64,000 nucleotides of DNA, from the NCBI RefSeq assembly GCF_017798205.1, contig NZ_CP060010.1, positions 744,001 to 808,000 on the forward strand, read 5' to 3'. The notes under the pieces are model-generated. The model did no database searches. It saw only the letters and a program-made list of their open reading frames with translations, and was not told the origin of the DNA. This document shows positions 37,746-47,497 of this stretch, one piece after another; within the stretch, counting starts at the first letter, position 1; every line of letters starts with the position of its first letter. Origin of the DNA: Cognatishimia activa (GTDB lineage Bacteria > Pseudomonadota > Alphaproteobacteria > Rhodobacterales > Rhodobacteraceae). Made by a program: the position numbers and the translations under genes.

Positions 37746-37865
37746 GGGGGTGACGTTGGGTACGTCACATGGGGTGAGTGTGGCAAGTCTCTTGCTTACA
37801 AACTCCACCTATGTGCGCACCTCGCGCTCTGCCAGAGGCGTTCACGGCGATGTGTAGATGATGTG

Positions 37866-38639
37866 TTAACGGCGTGTCTTGCCGGCGGCTTTGGCCGCTT
37901 CGATGCCTGGAGCCGGATCATAGCCCGCGTCACGCATAAGGGCGATGGACTCTGCCTCCACGCGCGCTTCGAGGTCCTGCATAAAGGCCTCCGATGAGCG
38001 GCCCGGTTCAATCGGGTCGAGGAACTCCATCACGGCCAAGCCGGGCTTGCGATAGACCCCTCGACGTGGCCAGAAGACGCCCACATTGGCCGACACGGGC
38101 ACAACCGCCTGGCCGGTCTCGCGATAGAGCACGTTGATGCCAATTTTATAGGGCAGATACCCATCCCAAGCGACGCGCGTGCCTTGCGGATAGATGATCA
38201 ACTGGCCCGCGGGCGCATCGCCATCCTTGACAGCTTTCATCATGCTCTTGATCGCCTCAGAGCGTTTGCCACGGTTCACAGGCACGCACCCGATCCGCAT
38301 GCCGTACCAGCCCAGAATAGGCGCATAGCGCAGGATCGCTTTCATGATGAACTTGGGCTTTGGCAGCACGCTCACCAGCATGATGATGTCAAAAAAGCTC
38401 TGGTGCTTGGCTGCGACCAGTACCTCGTCCTGAGGAACTTCGCCACGGATCTCCGATTTCAGCCCAATCATCCAGGCCGCAGACCAGCGCACATAGCGGC
38501 AATAAGTACGCACGCCCGCATAGGCCCATTTGCGATCCAACACCGCCAGGGGCGTGAAATAGAGCGACATGAGGAACATCATCACATACATCTGGATGCT
38601 GAATAGCAGCGAGCGGATCCATTGCAGGGCATATCCCAT
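37866..38639 (-). CDS. Lysophospholipid acyltransferase (PlsC-like)
   Basis: Membrane-bound glycerolipid acyltransferase, 257 aa, likely 1-acyl-sn-glycerol-3-phosphate acyltransferase. A long N-terminal membrane segment (about 8-35) is followed by the HX4D motif in KHQSFFD (about 78-84), GCVPVNRG and YPQGTR (variant of the EGTR motif). The C-terminus is basic. It shares one base with the ftsX stop (TGATG), so it belongs to the ftsE-ftsX-plsC unit. Which lyso-lipid it uses cannot be read from sequence. Confidence 0.88.
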   Translation of the reverse strand: MGYALQWIRSLLFSIQMYVMMFLMSLYFTPLAVLDRKWAYAGVRTYCRYVRWSAAWMIGLKSEIRGEVPQDEVLVAAKHQSFFDIIMLVSVLPKPKFIMKAILRYAPILGWYGMRIGCVPVNRGKRSEAIKSMMKAVKDGDAPAGQLIIYPQGTRVAWDGYLPYKIGINVLYRETGQAVVPVSANVGVFWPRRGVYRKPGLAVMEFLDPIEPGRSSEAFMQDLEARVEAESIALMRDAGYDPAPGIEAAKAAGKTRR

Positions 38640-39544
38640 CAGCTCAACTCCGATAGCGATTTACGGGCGGCGACGCCAGTCGCCAAAAAGGCAACGGCAG
38701 CCGCTGCAAATGGCACCACAGCCAGCCACAGCGCGCCATAGCCCTGAAAACCTAACCCGGTCAAAAAGCCACCTGCGCCCTGAGCCGACGGCAAGAGCAA
38801 CACTGCGCCATAACCCGCCACTGTGCCGGCGGCCGCGCCCATCAGGGCGCGTAGGGTGAAACGGCGAACAAAAGCACGGGCGATATATTCGTCCTGCGCT
38901 CCGACAAGGCGCATGACCGCAATCACCTGAGAATTGGCCGCGAGCGCTGCGTTTGCAGCCAGTGTGATCATTGTGCCGGTAACGGCCGCGATGACGCCAA
39001 TCGCGAGCCAGCCCAGCATCCGCAACCGCATCGCCGCCTGCTGCAATGGTTTGCGCCAGCGGCTGTGATCGTCGAGAATGGCACCGGGCACTTCGGCCTG
39101 CAAACGCAGACGCAGGCCAGCGGCGTCATAGCCCTCTTCGGTCTCGGAAATCTCGATCAGTTGCGGGATCGGCAGATCCTCGATCGGCAGATCCGGCCCA
39201 AACCAAGGCGACAAGAGCGCGCGTTGCTCATCCGCGGTCAGAGCCCGCGCCCCAGCGATACCCGGTGTGGTTTCCAGCACATTCAGGGCCGCAGCGGTCT
39301 GTTGCTCGAGCTGCGCCAAGGGTGCCGATATCCGCAGGGTCGAGCCATTCGCGAGCTCTTCGCCCCACCGCTGCGCCAAGCGGCCCGTGGCCATCGACAA
39401 AGCCAATGCGAACACCACCAGAAAGGCCATCGCTGCTGCTGAAAACAAGGTCAACCGCGCGGTGAATCCCGTTGGCGGCACCATGCGATCGGCTTGCGCG
39501 TCTCGGGAAAACAGAGACAGGAAATTGCCAAAGAGCCGGTTCAT
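38639..39544 (-). CDS. ftsX: Cell division protein FtsX
   Basis: Inner-membrane partner of FtsE, 301 aa, which regulates peptidoglycan hydrolases at the septum. One N-terminal membrane helix (about 31-50), a periplasmic domain (about 52-165), and three C-terminal helices fit the FtsX topology. VMRLVGAQDEYIARAFVRRF is the conserved cytoplasmic segment. Overlaps ftsE by four bases and plsC by one. Confidence 0.93.
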   Translation of the reverse strand: MNRLFGNFLSLFSRDAQADRMVPPTGFTARLTLFSAAAMAFLVVFALALSMATGRLAQRWGEELANGSTLRISAPLAQLEQQTAAALNVLETTPGIAGARALTADEQRALLSPWFGPDLPIEDLPIPQLIEISETEEGYDAAGLRLRLQAEVPGAILDDHSRWRKPLQQAAMRLRMLGWLAIGVIAAVTGTMITLAANAALAANSQVIAVMRLVGAQDEYIARAFVRRFTLRALMGAAAGTVAGYGAVLLLPSAQGAGGFLTGLGFQGYGALWLAVVPFAAAAVAFLATGVAARKSLSELS

Positions 39545-40218
39545 AGATCCGCCCCCGCAGCCTGAACCCGCCGGTTCGCGATCCGCAGAACGCGCGTTTG
39601 CACTTTGGTTTTCGCCGCTCGGATCAGGTTCATATCATGGGTCGCGATCATCACGGTCTTGCCCATTTTATTGAGCTCGATCAGCAATTGCAGAACGCGC
39701 TGGGACATCTCCCAGTCTACGTTCCCCGTTGGTTCATCGGCCAAAACGATGTCAGGCGACATGATCACTGCGCGCGCAACGGCTGCGCGTTGACGTTCGC
39801 CGCCCGACAATTCCGGCGGCAAAGCCTTGGCGCGATCCCTTAGGCCGACCCAGTTCAAGAGCTCTTTGAGGTTAGACACCTGCTCCAGACTGTCCCGCCC
39901 CGAAACCGTCAGGGGCAGCGCCACATTATCGGCAACAGGCAGGTGATCCAGAAACTGGCAATCCTGATGCACCACGCCAATCCGTCGGCGCATCACAGCC
40001 GCCTCATCGCGGTTCATCCCGTGCACGTCTTGGCCAAACAGACGCGCGTGACCCGCCGTCGGCGTCAATGCGCCATAGCACAGCTTAAGGAAAGTCGTCT
40101 TGCCCGACCCCGACGGCCCGGTCAGGAAATGAAAGCTGCCAGGTTGCAGCGCAAGGCTGACCTCGGACAGCAATTCGCCACCGCCATAACTATAGGCAAC
40201 ATTGTCGAGCTCGATCAC
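39541..40218 (-). CDS. ftsE: Cell division ATP-binding protein FtsE
   Basis: ABC-type ATPase of the divisome, 225 aa. Walker A GPSGSGKTT (about 35-43), LSGGERQRAAVARAV signature (about 136-150), Walker B DIVLADEPTGNVDW. MIELDNVAYSYGGGELLSEV is a typical FtsE start. It is the first gene of the minus-strand unit and is divergent from the zinc-ribbon gene across 147 bases. Confidence 0.95.
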   Translation of the reverse strand: MIELDNVAYSYGGGELLSEVSLALQPGSFHFLTGPSGSGKTTFLKLCYGALTPTAGHARLFGQDVHGMNRDEAAVMRRRIGVVHQDCQFLDHLPVADNVALPLTVSGRDSLEQVSNLKELLNWVGLRDRAKALPPELSGGERQRAAVARAVIMSPDIVLADEPTGNVDWEMSQRVLQLLIELNKMGKTVMIATHDMNLIRAAKTKVQTRVLRIANRRVQAAGADL

Positions 40219-40365
40219 GGGTTGGGCCTCATCCGGTCATTTGCACTCTTGTGCCGCAGGCACGTCCTAGTTGCAATCTTTCAGACGCGAGCTTTGCCCT
40301 TTCATGAACGCCCTAAACACCATATGTTGGCCCCAGAGCATGCTTTCTTGAGGTTTGAGGGGCGA

Positions 40366-41532
40366 ATGAGGCTGAACTGCCCGAATTGCGGAGCGCAATA
40401 CGAAGTACCCATCGATGTGATTCCGGCCGAGGGCCGCGATGTCCAGTGTTCCTCTTGCGGGATCACCTGGTTTCAGGCACATCCGGATCATGACGCGGAA
40501 CCGGATCTGGACCTGAATATTCCAGAGGCCGAAGACCAATGGGTTGCGCCTGCCGAAACTGCGGAGCCCGCTGCGGCTGAGTCCTCGGAATCGCTGCAAG
40601 AGACCCTGAAGGAAGCTGTGCGGGCGCAGATGCCCGAAGAGGTCGAAGAGGTTATTGCCGAAGAGGTGGAATCCCGGCTCGACGAAAGCCCCCTCGGAGA
40701 TTTTGAAGCAGAGCTTGATGCGCAATTGGCAACTGCGGAAGACGTGAGCTGGGACGCAGAGCCCGAAGCCGAGGTTTCAGAGCCTGAATCCGCGCCCGAA
40801 CCGGAGCCCATGGCCGCACCAGAACCAGAACCCTTCTATGCGCCGGAACCGGACCCAGAGCCACAATTTGAAGCAGAAGCAGCCCAGGATGAGTCAGATC
40901 CGCTATTTGCCCCCGCTGCCGCTGATCCGGCCCGCGGTCGTGCGCGGCGTCGCCGCGAGGTGGACCCTGCGGTTGCCGATATCCTGCGCGAAGAGGCCAA
41001 CCACGAAGCCGAAGCCCGCCGCGCCGAAGAAACCTCAATCGAGACCCAGCAAGAATTTGGCTTAGAGACCCCCGAAGAAGACGAATCCGTACGTCGCGCT
41101 GGTCAGGCCCGCGCGCGTATGGCGCGGATGCGGGGGCTGTCTGCGGATCCTCAGGTTTCTGCAGAGCCAGACCCCGATGTCGGGGGATCTCGCCGTAATC
41201 TTTTGCCGGATATCGAGGAAATCAATTCCACCCTGCGTGCCACAGAAGATCGCGCACCCGAAGAACTGCCCGACGGCCGCCCGACGCAAACCCAACGCCG
41301 CCGAGGCGCAAGCAGACTTGGATTTGGCATGGCTCTGATCCTGATCGCAGGTTTGATGTTTGTCTATGCCCGCCCCGGAGCGGTCACGGCGCAATTTCCA
41401 CAGTTCGCACCGGCGGTTTCGGGCTATGTTAACTCTGTGGATGACGGTCGGATCTGGCTGGATGTTCAGATGACAAAACTGATGCTTTGGCTGGATAGCA
41501 TGGCGTCAGATGACGGAACCGCCGATACGTAA
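40366..41532 (+). CDS. MJ0042-type zinc-ribbon membrane protein
   Basis: A 388-aa protein with an N-terminal zinc ribbon: CPNC (Cys5, Cys8) and CSSC (Cys28, Cys31), the MJ0042/zf-ribbon_5 pattern. A long, very acidic Glu/Pro-rich region follows (about 40-310). One membrane helix (about 324-341) comes next, then a short C-terminal domain. The ATG at 40366 has GAGGGG before it; a longer open frame overlaps ftsE antisense and is rejected. Family members are of unknown function. The gene is divergent from ftsE and ends flush against the convergent TIGR02302 gene (no base between). Confidence 0.87.
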   Translation: MRLNCPNCGAQYEVPIDVIPAEGRDVQCSSCGITWFQAHPDHDAEPDLDLNIPEAEDQWVAPAETAEPAAAESSESLQETLKEAVRAQMPEEVEEVIAEEVESRLDESPLGDFEAELDAQLATAEDVSWDAEPEAEVSEPESAPEPEPMAAPEPEPFYAPEPDPEPQFEAEAAQDESDPLFAPAAADPARGRARRRREVDPAVADILREEANHEAEARRAEETSIETQQEFGLETPEEDESVRRAGQARARMARMRGLSADPQVSAEPDPDVGGSRRNLLPDIEEINSTLRATEDRAPEELPDGRPTQTQRRRGASRLGFGMALILIAGLMFVYARPGAVTAQFPQFAPAVSGYVNSVDDGRIWLDVQMTKLMLWLDSMASDDGTADT

Positions 41533-44100
41533 TCAGAACCGATCCAGCAAACGGCGCAGATAGTTGCGTTCCTGTTCCGGGCGATCCGCTTCGCCCGAAC
41601 GCTTGCGGATCTCGTCCAGCAAATCTCGTGCCCGACGATAGACGTCTTCGCCTTGCAAGAGTTGCTCATCGCTGCCAACGCGCCCCGTACTACCCGGATT
41701 GCGCCCAAGAGGGTCTTGGCTTGGTGTAATGCCGCTCTGTTGGTTGCCCTCGCCGCCTTGCTGTTCGTTCTGCGCCAGCGCCTCGCCAAGATTGCGCATG
41801 CCCTCGCGCAAGGCGTTCATCGCATCGGCCTGACGGTCGATCGCCTCGGCTAATTCGTTCTGACGCAGAGCATCTTCCGCCTGATCCATGGCCTCGCCAG
41901 CGCGCCCAAGCGCCTCGCGCGCGGCATCGCCCTCAGGTGTGCCCTGTCCTGGCAGGTTCTGTGCTTGGCGGCCCAACTCTTGGCGCAGGGCCTGTTGGCG
42001 GTCGGCCAATGCGCCCTCAAGCCCTTCACCGGCCTCACCTCCGCCCTCGCCCTCGGCGTTTCCCTGGCCGCCGGTGCCATCATGCGACTGACCACGTCCT
42101 GCGCCGCCAGAGCGGCCCTCGTTGCCCTGAGACTCACCCGCTTGCGCATTCGGGTTGAACTGTTCCTGCAAGTCGCGGAAGGCTTGATCCGAGAGGCCCT
42201 GCTGTTCCCGCAAGGTCTCGCCAAGTTCATTCATGGCTTGCTGACCAGGGGATTCTCCGCCCTCACCCCCTTGGGCCACCTGCATGTTTTCCATCATTTC
42301 CTGGAACTCTTGCAACGCCTGCTGGGCTTCGGCCATCCGGCCTTGTTCCATAAGTTCCTGAATGCGGTCCATCATGCGTTGCAGATCGTTCTGAGACAGC
42401 TCCATCGTATTTTGCTGATCGCGCGAGAACTCTTGGTTTTCATCGCCATTCTGACGCTGTTGCTGAGCAAGCTGGCGCATGTAATCCTGTGTGGCTTCAC
42501 GCAGCTCTTGCATCAGCTGGGCGATTTCCTGATCGCTTGCGCCGTTCTTCATGGCCTCTGACAGACGTTCCTGCGCGCGCTGCATGCGGGCAAGCGCGTC
42601 ATCCAAATCGCCATCCTCAATCGCGAGGGCTAGCTCCCAAAGCTCTTGCGCGATCTCGTCGCGCTGCTCAAGCGAAAGCCCCTGGCGTGTCTGGAATTCC
42701 AACCGTCTCAGGATCGTGCGCAGGCGCAGGTAATCGGCGTTTTTGCGAAACAGAGAGTCGTCCGGGCGATGGCTGATCGCACGCAAAATCTGCGCGACGC
42801 GTTTTGCATTGTCGCGGGTCCACAAAAGGTCGCGCCGTTGTTCGACCAAGGCATGTGCCAGCGGGTCAAAGAACCGTCGCGCAGGCAGGTCCATGGTCAC
42901 CTCAACCGGCGCGCTTTTCTGTCCCGCCGCGTCCTCGACCTGCAAAGTGAGCGTCACCGGAAGATGCGCCCAAAGATCTGCGCTGAAATCTTCGATCAAG
43001 GTTTCCTCAAAGGCATCGCGCGGGCCGCTGACAGGCAGAGGCAATGTCAGCTCTATTGCTTCACGCGGCTCGGGCGCGGCAGCCAGACCATAGCGGCGAT
43101 CAAGGCGATCCATGTTCAATGTGATCTGCGCGGTGCCCCCCAAGAGGTCATAGTCATCTCGTGCTTCAAACGGCAGGCTCATCTCGCCACGCCCCGACAC
43201 TGTCGCAGCACCAGTTGCTGCAACCTCTGGCACTGCGTCTAGGATCAAATCGACCTGCCACAGACGTCCGTTCGGTCCGGCAATTTCCAGGGTTCCATTT
43301 TGGCGCAACTGAAATTCCTGCGCCGCCTCTGTGGTGCTTGGCAGCTCGCCGACACGCGCGGAAACGGTTTCCTGCACCGTCAGCGCGCCAATCTCGCCAT
43401 AAAGGCGCAGGATCACACGGCTGTTGATCGGCACGCGCAGAGCGCCTGCCTCTTGGTCGTTCAGATACAGCGTTGGCAGGCCGGTATAGCTTGGCGGCTC
43501 AACCCATCCCTCCCAGCTCGCTCCCACGATGCTGGGCGCGATAGGGCCCGGGGCCATGTCAGACAGGCTGCTGAGGCGTCCGAAACTGCCAAACAACAGC
43601 GCGATGGACAGAAAGACCGCCGCCACAAAGCGCAACCCATAGGGATCGAGTGTCGCAACCCGCAGGTCTGGCTTCGGAGGCCGCGCCTCGGCAGCTTTTT
43701 CCGCCATCCGCGCCTGATGCGCCTCCCAGAGCGCCTGCGTCGCGGGATCCTGATCCCCCATCGCCGGCGCATCCATCAGCGCCTGCACAGGGCGTCCGGG
43801 CAAAGTTTCATCCAATCGCGCCAGCGCTTCGGCCTGACTCGGCCAGCGCATGCGCCAAATTCCGCGCACCAAGAGCCACAACGCAAAGAGAACCGACCCC
43901 ACGGCCAGCGCCCAAAGCGACTCAAGTTGCAATATGTCCTGAAGCCCCATCAAGAGGCTGGCGAGCACGACAAATCCCAAAGTCCAAAGCGGCCAGAACG
44001 CACGCACAAGCCGTTCAGACGCAAGGCCCAAACGCGTTAGCGCGAGGACCCAACGCAGTCTGGCAGGCTGGTTCGCCATTGGCCCGGTTGGTGCGGTCAT
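41533..44100 (-). CDS. TIGR02302 / DUF4175 family large membrane protein
   Basis: An 855-aa protein with two N-terminal membrane helices (about 33-54 and 60-80), one more near 155-172, a beta-rich middle, and a long C-terminal helical part rich in Gln, Glu and Gly (about 480-760) with probable coiled coil. This is the TIGR02302 layout, conserved in alphaproteobacteria and often next to lysA and argH. Function unknown; a cell-envelope role is likely from topology. It lies 45 bases after lysA in the same direction. Confidence 0.87.
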   Translation of the reverse strand: MTAPTGPMANQPARLRWVLALTRLGLASERLVRAFWPLWTLGFVVLASLLMGLQDILQLESLWALAVGSVLFALWLLVRGIWRMRWPSQAEALARLDETLPGRPVQALMDAPAMGDQDPATQALWEAHQARMAEKAAEARPPKPDLRVATLDPYGLRFVAAVFLSIALLFGSFGRLSSLSDMAPGPIAPSIVGASWEGWVEPPSYTGLPTLYLNDQEAGALRVPINSRVILRLYGEIGALTVQETVSARVGELPSTTEAAQEFQLRQNGTLEIAGPNGRLWQVDLILDAVPEVAATGAATVSGRGEMSLPFEARDDYDLLGGTAQITLNMDRLDRRYGLAAAPEPREAIELTLPLPVSGPRDAFEETLIEDFSADLWAHLPVTLTLQVEDAAGQKSAPVEVTMDLPARRFFDPLAHALVEQRRDLLWTRDNAKRVAQILRAISHRPDDSLFRKNADYLRLRTILRRLEFQTRQGLSLEQRDEIAQELWELALAIEDGDLDDALARMQRAQERLSEAMKNGASDQEIAQLMQELREATQDYMRQLAQQQRQNGDENQEFSRDQQNTMELSQNDLQRMMDRIQELMEQGRMAEAQQALQEFQEMMENMQVAQGGEGGESPGQQAMNELGETLREQQGLSDQAFRDLQEQFNPNAQAGESQGNEGRSGGAGRGQSHDGTGGQGNAEGEGGGEAGEGLEGALADRQQALRQELGRQAQNLPGQGTPEGDAAREALGRAGEAMDQAEDALRQNELAEAIDRQADAMNALREGMRNLGEALAQNEQQGGEGNQQSGITPSQDPLGRNPGSTGRVGSDEQLLQGEDVYRRARDLLDEIRKRSGEADRPEQERNYLRRLLDRF

Positions 44101-44145
44101 GCTCTCAATCCGGTGGCTCTTGCGAAGATCGCGGGCGGGATTGCC

Positions 44146-45411
44146 CTAGAGCCACTCTGGAATGGTATCTCGATTTATCATTTCGTCAAAGGTCGGACGT
44201 CGGCGGATAACCGCAAATTGATCGCCATTGACGAGAACCTCAGGAATGAGGGGGCGTGTATTGTATTCGCTGGACATCACCGCCCCATAGGCACCCGCCG
44301 AGCGGAAAGCGATCAAGTCGCCTGCCTCAACCTTGGCCATGGTGCGGGATTTCGCGAATGTATCGCCGGTTTCACAGACCGGGCCGACGATGTCATAGGC
44401 CGCAGGCTCTTCGCCTGGAGTTGGTTCGACGACCGGAATAATATCGTGATGTGCCTCATACATGGCGGGGCGGATTAGGTCGTTCATCGCACCATCCACA
44501 ATCATGAACTCGCGGTCTTCGCCTTCTTTGACGTAGATCACCTTGCTGACCATGATCCCCGCGTTGCCTGCAATCAGGCGGCCCGGTTCGATTTCGATCT
44601 CGCAACCCAGGTGGCCAAGCTCTTCTTTGACCATGGCGCCGTATTCGACCGGCAGTGGCGGAGCCTCGTTAGAGCGCTCATAGGGAATACCCAGACCACC
44701 GCCCAGATCCAGACGCTGGATGTCATGGCCATCCGCACGCAGAGTCTCGGTCAGTTCAGCGACCTTGCGATAGGCCAAACGGAAGGGTTCGAGCTGCGTC
44801 AACTGGCTGCCGATATGCACGTCGATGCCGATGACTTTCAGACCCGGCAGGGAGGCGGCATGGGCATAGACCTCTCGCGCGCGGCTGATCGGAATGCCGA
44901 ACTTATTCTCGGACTTGCCCGTCGCAATCTTGGCATGGGTTTTCGCGTCCACATCTGGATTGACGCGCACTGTGATCGGAGCCACCACGCCCAGTTCCAG
45001 CGCGACCTCATTGATCACCGCCATCTCTGGCTCTGATTCCACGTTGAACTGACGCAATCCGCCGGTCAGCGCCGCATGGATCTCGTCCCGCGTCTTACCA
45101 ACACCGGAAAACACAATCCGCTCGCCCGGAACACCCGCAGCTTTCGCCCGCGCGTACTCACCACCCGAAACCACATCCATGCCAGCACCCAGCGCGGCAA
45201 GGGTTTTCAAAATCGCCTGATTGCTCGAGGCCTTCATGGCATAGCAAACGAGGTGATCGGTCCCCTCCAAAGCTTCATCAAACAGCCGGAAGTGACGCTC
45301 GAATGTCGCTGTGGAATAGCAATAAAACGGCGTGCCCACCGCAGCCGCGATTTCCGAAACCGGCACGTCTTCGGCAAAAAGTTTGCCGTCGCGATAGAGA
45401 AAATGATCCAT
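44146..45411 (-). CDS. lysA: Diaminopimelate decarboxylase
   Basis: PLP enzyme for the last step of lysine synthesis: meso-diaminopimelate to L-lysine + CO2; 421 aa. CYAMKASSN has the PLP lysine (Lys60); HIGSQ, the glycine motif GGGLGIPY and CETGDTFAKSR (active-site Cys) are present. It follows the DUF2834 gene by 90 bases, which include copy B of the repeated 3' element. The order argH, small lipoprotein, lysA, TIGR02302 recurs in alphaproteobacteria as far as I recall. Confidence 0.97.
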   Translation of the reverse strand: MDHFLYRDGKLFAEDVPVSEIAAAVGTPFYCYSTATFERHFRLFDEALEGTDHLVCYAMKASSNQAILKTLAALGAGMDVVSGGEYARAKAAGVPGERIVFSGVGKTRDEIHAALTGGLRQFNVESEPEMAVINEVALELGVVAPITVRVNPDVDAKTHAKIATGKSENKFGIPISRAREVYAHAASLPGLKVIGIDVHIGSQLTQLEPFRLAYRKVAELTETLRADGHDIQRLDLGGGLGIPYERSNEAPPLPVEYGAMVKEELGHLGCEIEIEPGRLIAGNAGIMVSKVIYVKEGEDREFMIVDGAMNDLIRPAMYEAHHDIIPVVEPTPGEEPAAYDIVGPVCETGDTFAKSRTMAKVEAGDLIAFRSAGAYGAVMSSEYNTRPLIPEVLVNGDQFAVIRRRPTFDEMINRDTIPEWL

Positions 45412-45481
45412 GCCAGTGCCCTCGCATCAAAACAGTTTCGCCTCTCATAGGCAGAAGCGAGAGCGCTTGCAATCAAAGGGC

Positions 45482-45504
45482 TTTCATCTTGCCCAAAATA
45501 CTCA
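45482..45504 (-). repeat. 3'-end repeat element, copy B (at the DUF2834 stop)
   Basis: Minus-strand TGAGTATTTTGGGCAAGATGAAA; its first three bases are the stop codon of the DUF2834 gene. Core TATTTTGGGCAAGA is identical to copy C. No hairpin lies between stop and core here. Confidence 0.65.
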
Positions 45505-45843
45505 GAATCTAAGGCCTGCCTGCCGCGGGCCGCGCAGAAACAGGAATAGTGGCAAGCCACAGCTTACCCCGATCATGAATGTCGCGGGAATCGCCAAGAG
45601 GCCAAGCCAGCGGCGCTCGTAGATGCATTCGGCCAAAACCCAAACCGTCAGCGCAATCGCCGCAATCGTCAGATCCCAGACCAGCCCCGACGTCGCATCA
45701 TTCACATACCACGCATCAATCATGAGGCTCAGGTCGTAGCCATGTTCCTCAAACCAGCTCAGGAAATAGGCCATCGGATGGATCGCACCCCAAATGGCGA
45801 GACCCAAAAAGATGACACCCATAAATGTGAAACGATCCCGCAT
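45502..45843 (-). CDS. DUF2834 family membrane protein
   Basis: Small integral membrane protein, 113 aa, with three membrane helices (about 8-28, 52-72, 80-102). AWYVNDATSGLVWDLTIAA and the later W-V-L-A-E-C-I-Y-E-R-R match DUF2834. Function unknown. It lies between the LptM-like gene (71-base gap) and lysA in the same direction. Its stop codon is part of repeat copy B. Confidence 0.8.
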   Translation of the reverse strand: MRDRFTFMGVIFLGLAIWGAIHPMAYFLSWFEEHGYDLSLMIDAWYVNDATSGLVWDLTIAAIALTVWVLAECIYERRWLGLLAIPATFMIGVSCGLPLFLFLRGPRQAGLRF

Positions 45844-45914
45844 TGAGGTCCTCCCTTTTGCTCAAGACATGAGACAAAAGGCAAAGCCGTCAAGCAAGGG
45901 GAAGTTTTCGCGAC

Positions 45915-46088
45915 TTAAAGCCCTACCGAGACAGTCACCGGCCCTTTGCCGACGCTCGCCTTGCCGCCAAGGCTGACACCATTGGATCCGATCCCGATCC
46001 CAACATTCGCGCTTGGGCGCAAAGGCGCGCCGTCCACGCCGCAGGCGGCGAGGAATGCCAATGTAGTCAGGGCCGCGATCACTCTCAT
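45915..46088 (-). CDS. LptM-like small lipoprotein (57 aa)
   Basis: A 57-aa lipoprotein translated from the minus strand: signal [16 protein letters not shown] with lipobox L-A-A-C at residues 13-16. It continues [12 protein letters not shown], which resembles the C-G-x-K-G-P-L-x-x-P motif of LptM/YifL, the small lipoprotein that helps LPS-translocon (LptDE) assembly. The C-terminal half is Gly/Val-rich. Its ATG overlaps the argH stop by four bases (ATGA), so it is translationally coupled. The placement between argH and lysA supports a conserved gene; the LptM function is inferred from the motif. Confidence 0.72.
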   Translation of the reverse strand: MRVIAALTTLAFLAACGVDGAPLRPSANVGIGIGSNGVSLGGKASVGKGPVTVSVGL

Positions 46089-47476
46089 GCCAATATGTCC
46101 TTCCAGCGGGCGATCTGGCTGCGGACCTGGCTGGGCGCGGTGCCCCCGTAAGAGGTGCGCGAGGCCACGGAATTCTCGACAGTCAGAACGCTAAAGACGT
46201 CGTCAGTTATGTCACCATGTACAGATTGCATATCCTCAAGCGTCAGATCCGGCAAATCACAGCCGCGAGATTCCGCCATCGCCACCAAAGATCCGGTCAC
46301 ATGGTGCGCATCGCGGAATGGCATATTCAATGCGCGCACACACCAATCGGCCAGATCGGTTGCGGTCGAGAATCCGCTGCCCGCCGCCGCCGCAAGGCTC
46401 TCGCGGTTGCCGGTCATGTCTTTGACCATGCCTTCCATGGCGGCCAGGGCCAGCATCAGATTGTCGGCCGCATCAAAGACCTGCTCTTTGTCTTCCTGCA
46501 TATCTTTGGAATAGGTCAGGGGCAGGCCCTTCATAACCATCATCAGCCCCGTATTCGCGCCAAAGATCCGGCCCACTTTGGCCCGGATCAATTCCGCGGC
46601 ATCCGGGTTCTTTTTCTGTGGCATGATCGAAGAGCCAGTGGAGAACCGATCTGACAGGGTCACAAAACGGAACTGCGCAGAAGACCAGATCACCAGCTCC
46701 TCGGAAAGACGGCTGAGGTGCATCGCGCAGATCGAGGCCGCGCCAAGGAATTCCAGCGCAAAATCACGATCCGCCACGGCATCCAGCGAGTTCGCCGCCG
46801 GACGATCAAAGCCCAGCGCCTCGGCGGTCATATCCCGATCAATCGGGAAAGACGTGCCCGCCAACGCCGCTGCGCCCAAAGGCGATTCGTTCATCCGCTT
46901 GCGCGCATCTCGGATGCGGCTTAGGTCGCGACCAAACATTTCGACATAGGCCATCATGTGATGCCCCCAGGTCACCGGCTGAGCCGTCTGTAGATGCGTA
47001 AAGCCCGGCATCTCCCAATCCGCGCCCTGCTCAGCCTGAGCAAGAAGCGCTTTTATAAGAGCGACGAGCGCCCCGTCTGTGGCGTCCAATTGATCCCGCA
47101 CCCAAAGTTTAAAGTCCGTTGCGACTTGGTCATTCCGCGAGCGACCGGTGTGCAAACGCCCTGCAGGCTCTCCGATGATTTCTTTCAGCCGCGCCTCGAC
47201 ATTCATGTGAATGTCTTCCAAAGCCGTGGAAAAATTGAAACTTCCGCTGTCAATCTCTGACAAGACCGTGAGCAGCCCTTCCCGAATGGCTTCAGCATCA
47301 CTATCCGTAATGATGCCCGCCTTGGCCAACATCGCCGCGTGGGCCCTTGAACCGGCAATATCCTGCGCCGCCATCCGCTGATCGAACCCGATCGAGGCAT
47401 TGATCGCCTCCATAATCGCGTCAGGTCCAGCGGCGAAACGGCCGCCCCACATCTGGTTCGAGGTCTTGTCAGTCAT
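46085..47476 (-). CDS. argH: Argininosuccinate lyase
   Basis: Last enzyme of arginine synthesis, cleaves argininosuccinate to arginine and fumarate; 463 aa. [11 protein letters not shown] near the N-terminus, [13 protein letters not shown], and [12 protein letters not shown] (about 280-291, catalytic Ser loop) are characteristic. It is divergent from tlpA with only 21 bases between the start codons, so promoters must overlap coding or leader sequence. Confidence 0.97.
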   Translation of the reverse strand: MTDKTSNQMWGGRFAAGPDAIMEAINASIGFDQRMAAQDIAGSRAHAAMLAKAGIITDSDAEAIREGLLTVLSEIDSGSFNFSTALEDIHMNVEARLKEIIGEPAGRLHTGRSRNDQVATDFKLWVRDQLDATDGALVALIKALLAQAEQGADWEMPGFTHLQTAQPVTWGHHMMAYVEMFGRDLSRIRDARKRMNESPLGAAALAGTSFPIDRDMTAEALGFDRPAANSLDAVADRDFALEFLGAASICAMHLSRLSEELVIWSSAQFRFVTLSDRFSTGSSIMPQKKNPDAAELIRAKVGRIFGANTGLMMVMKGLPLTYSKDMQEDKEQVFDAADNLMLALAAMEGMVKDMTGNRESLAAAAGSGFSTATDLADWCVRALNMPFRDAHHVTGSLVAMAESRGCDLPDLTLEDMQSVHGDITDDVFSVLTVENSVASRTSYGGTAPSQVRSQIARWKDILA

Positions 47477-47497
47477 GTCGTCGCCCTTGGAGGATCT

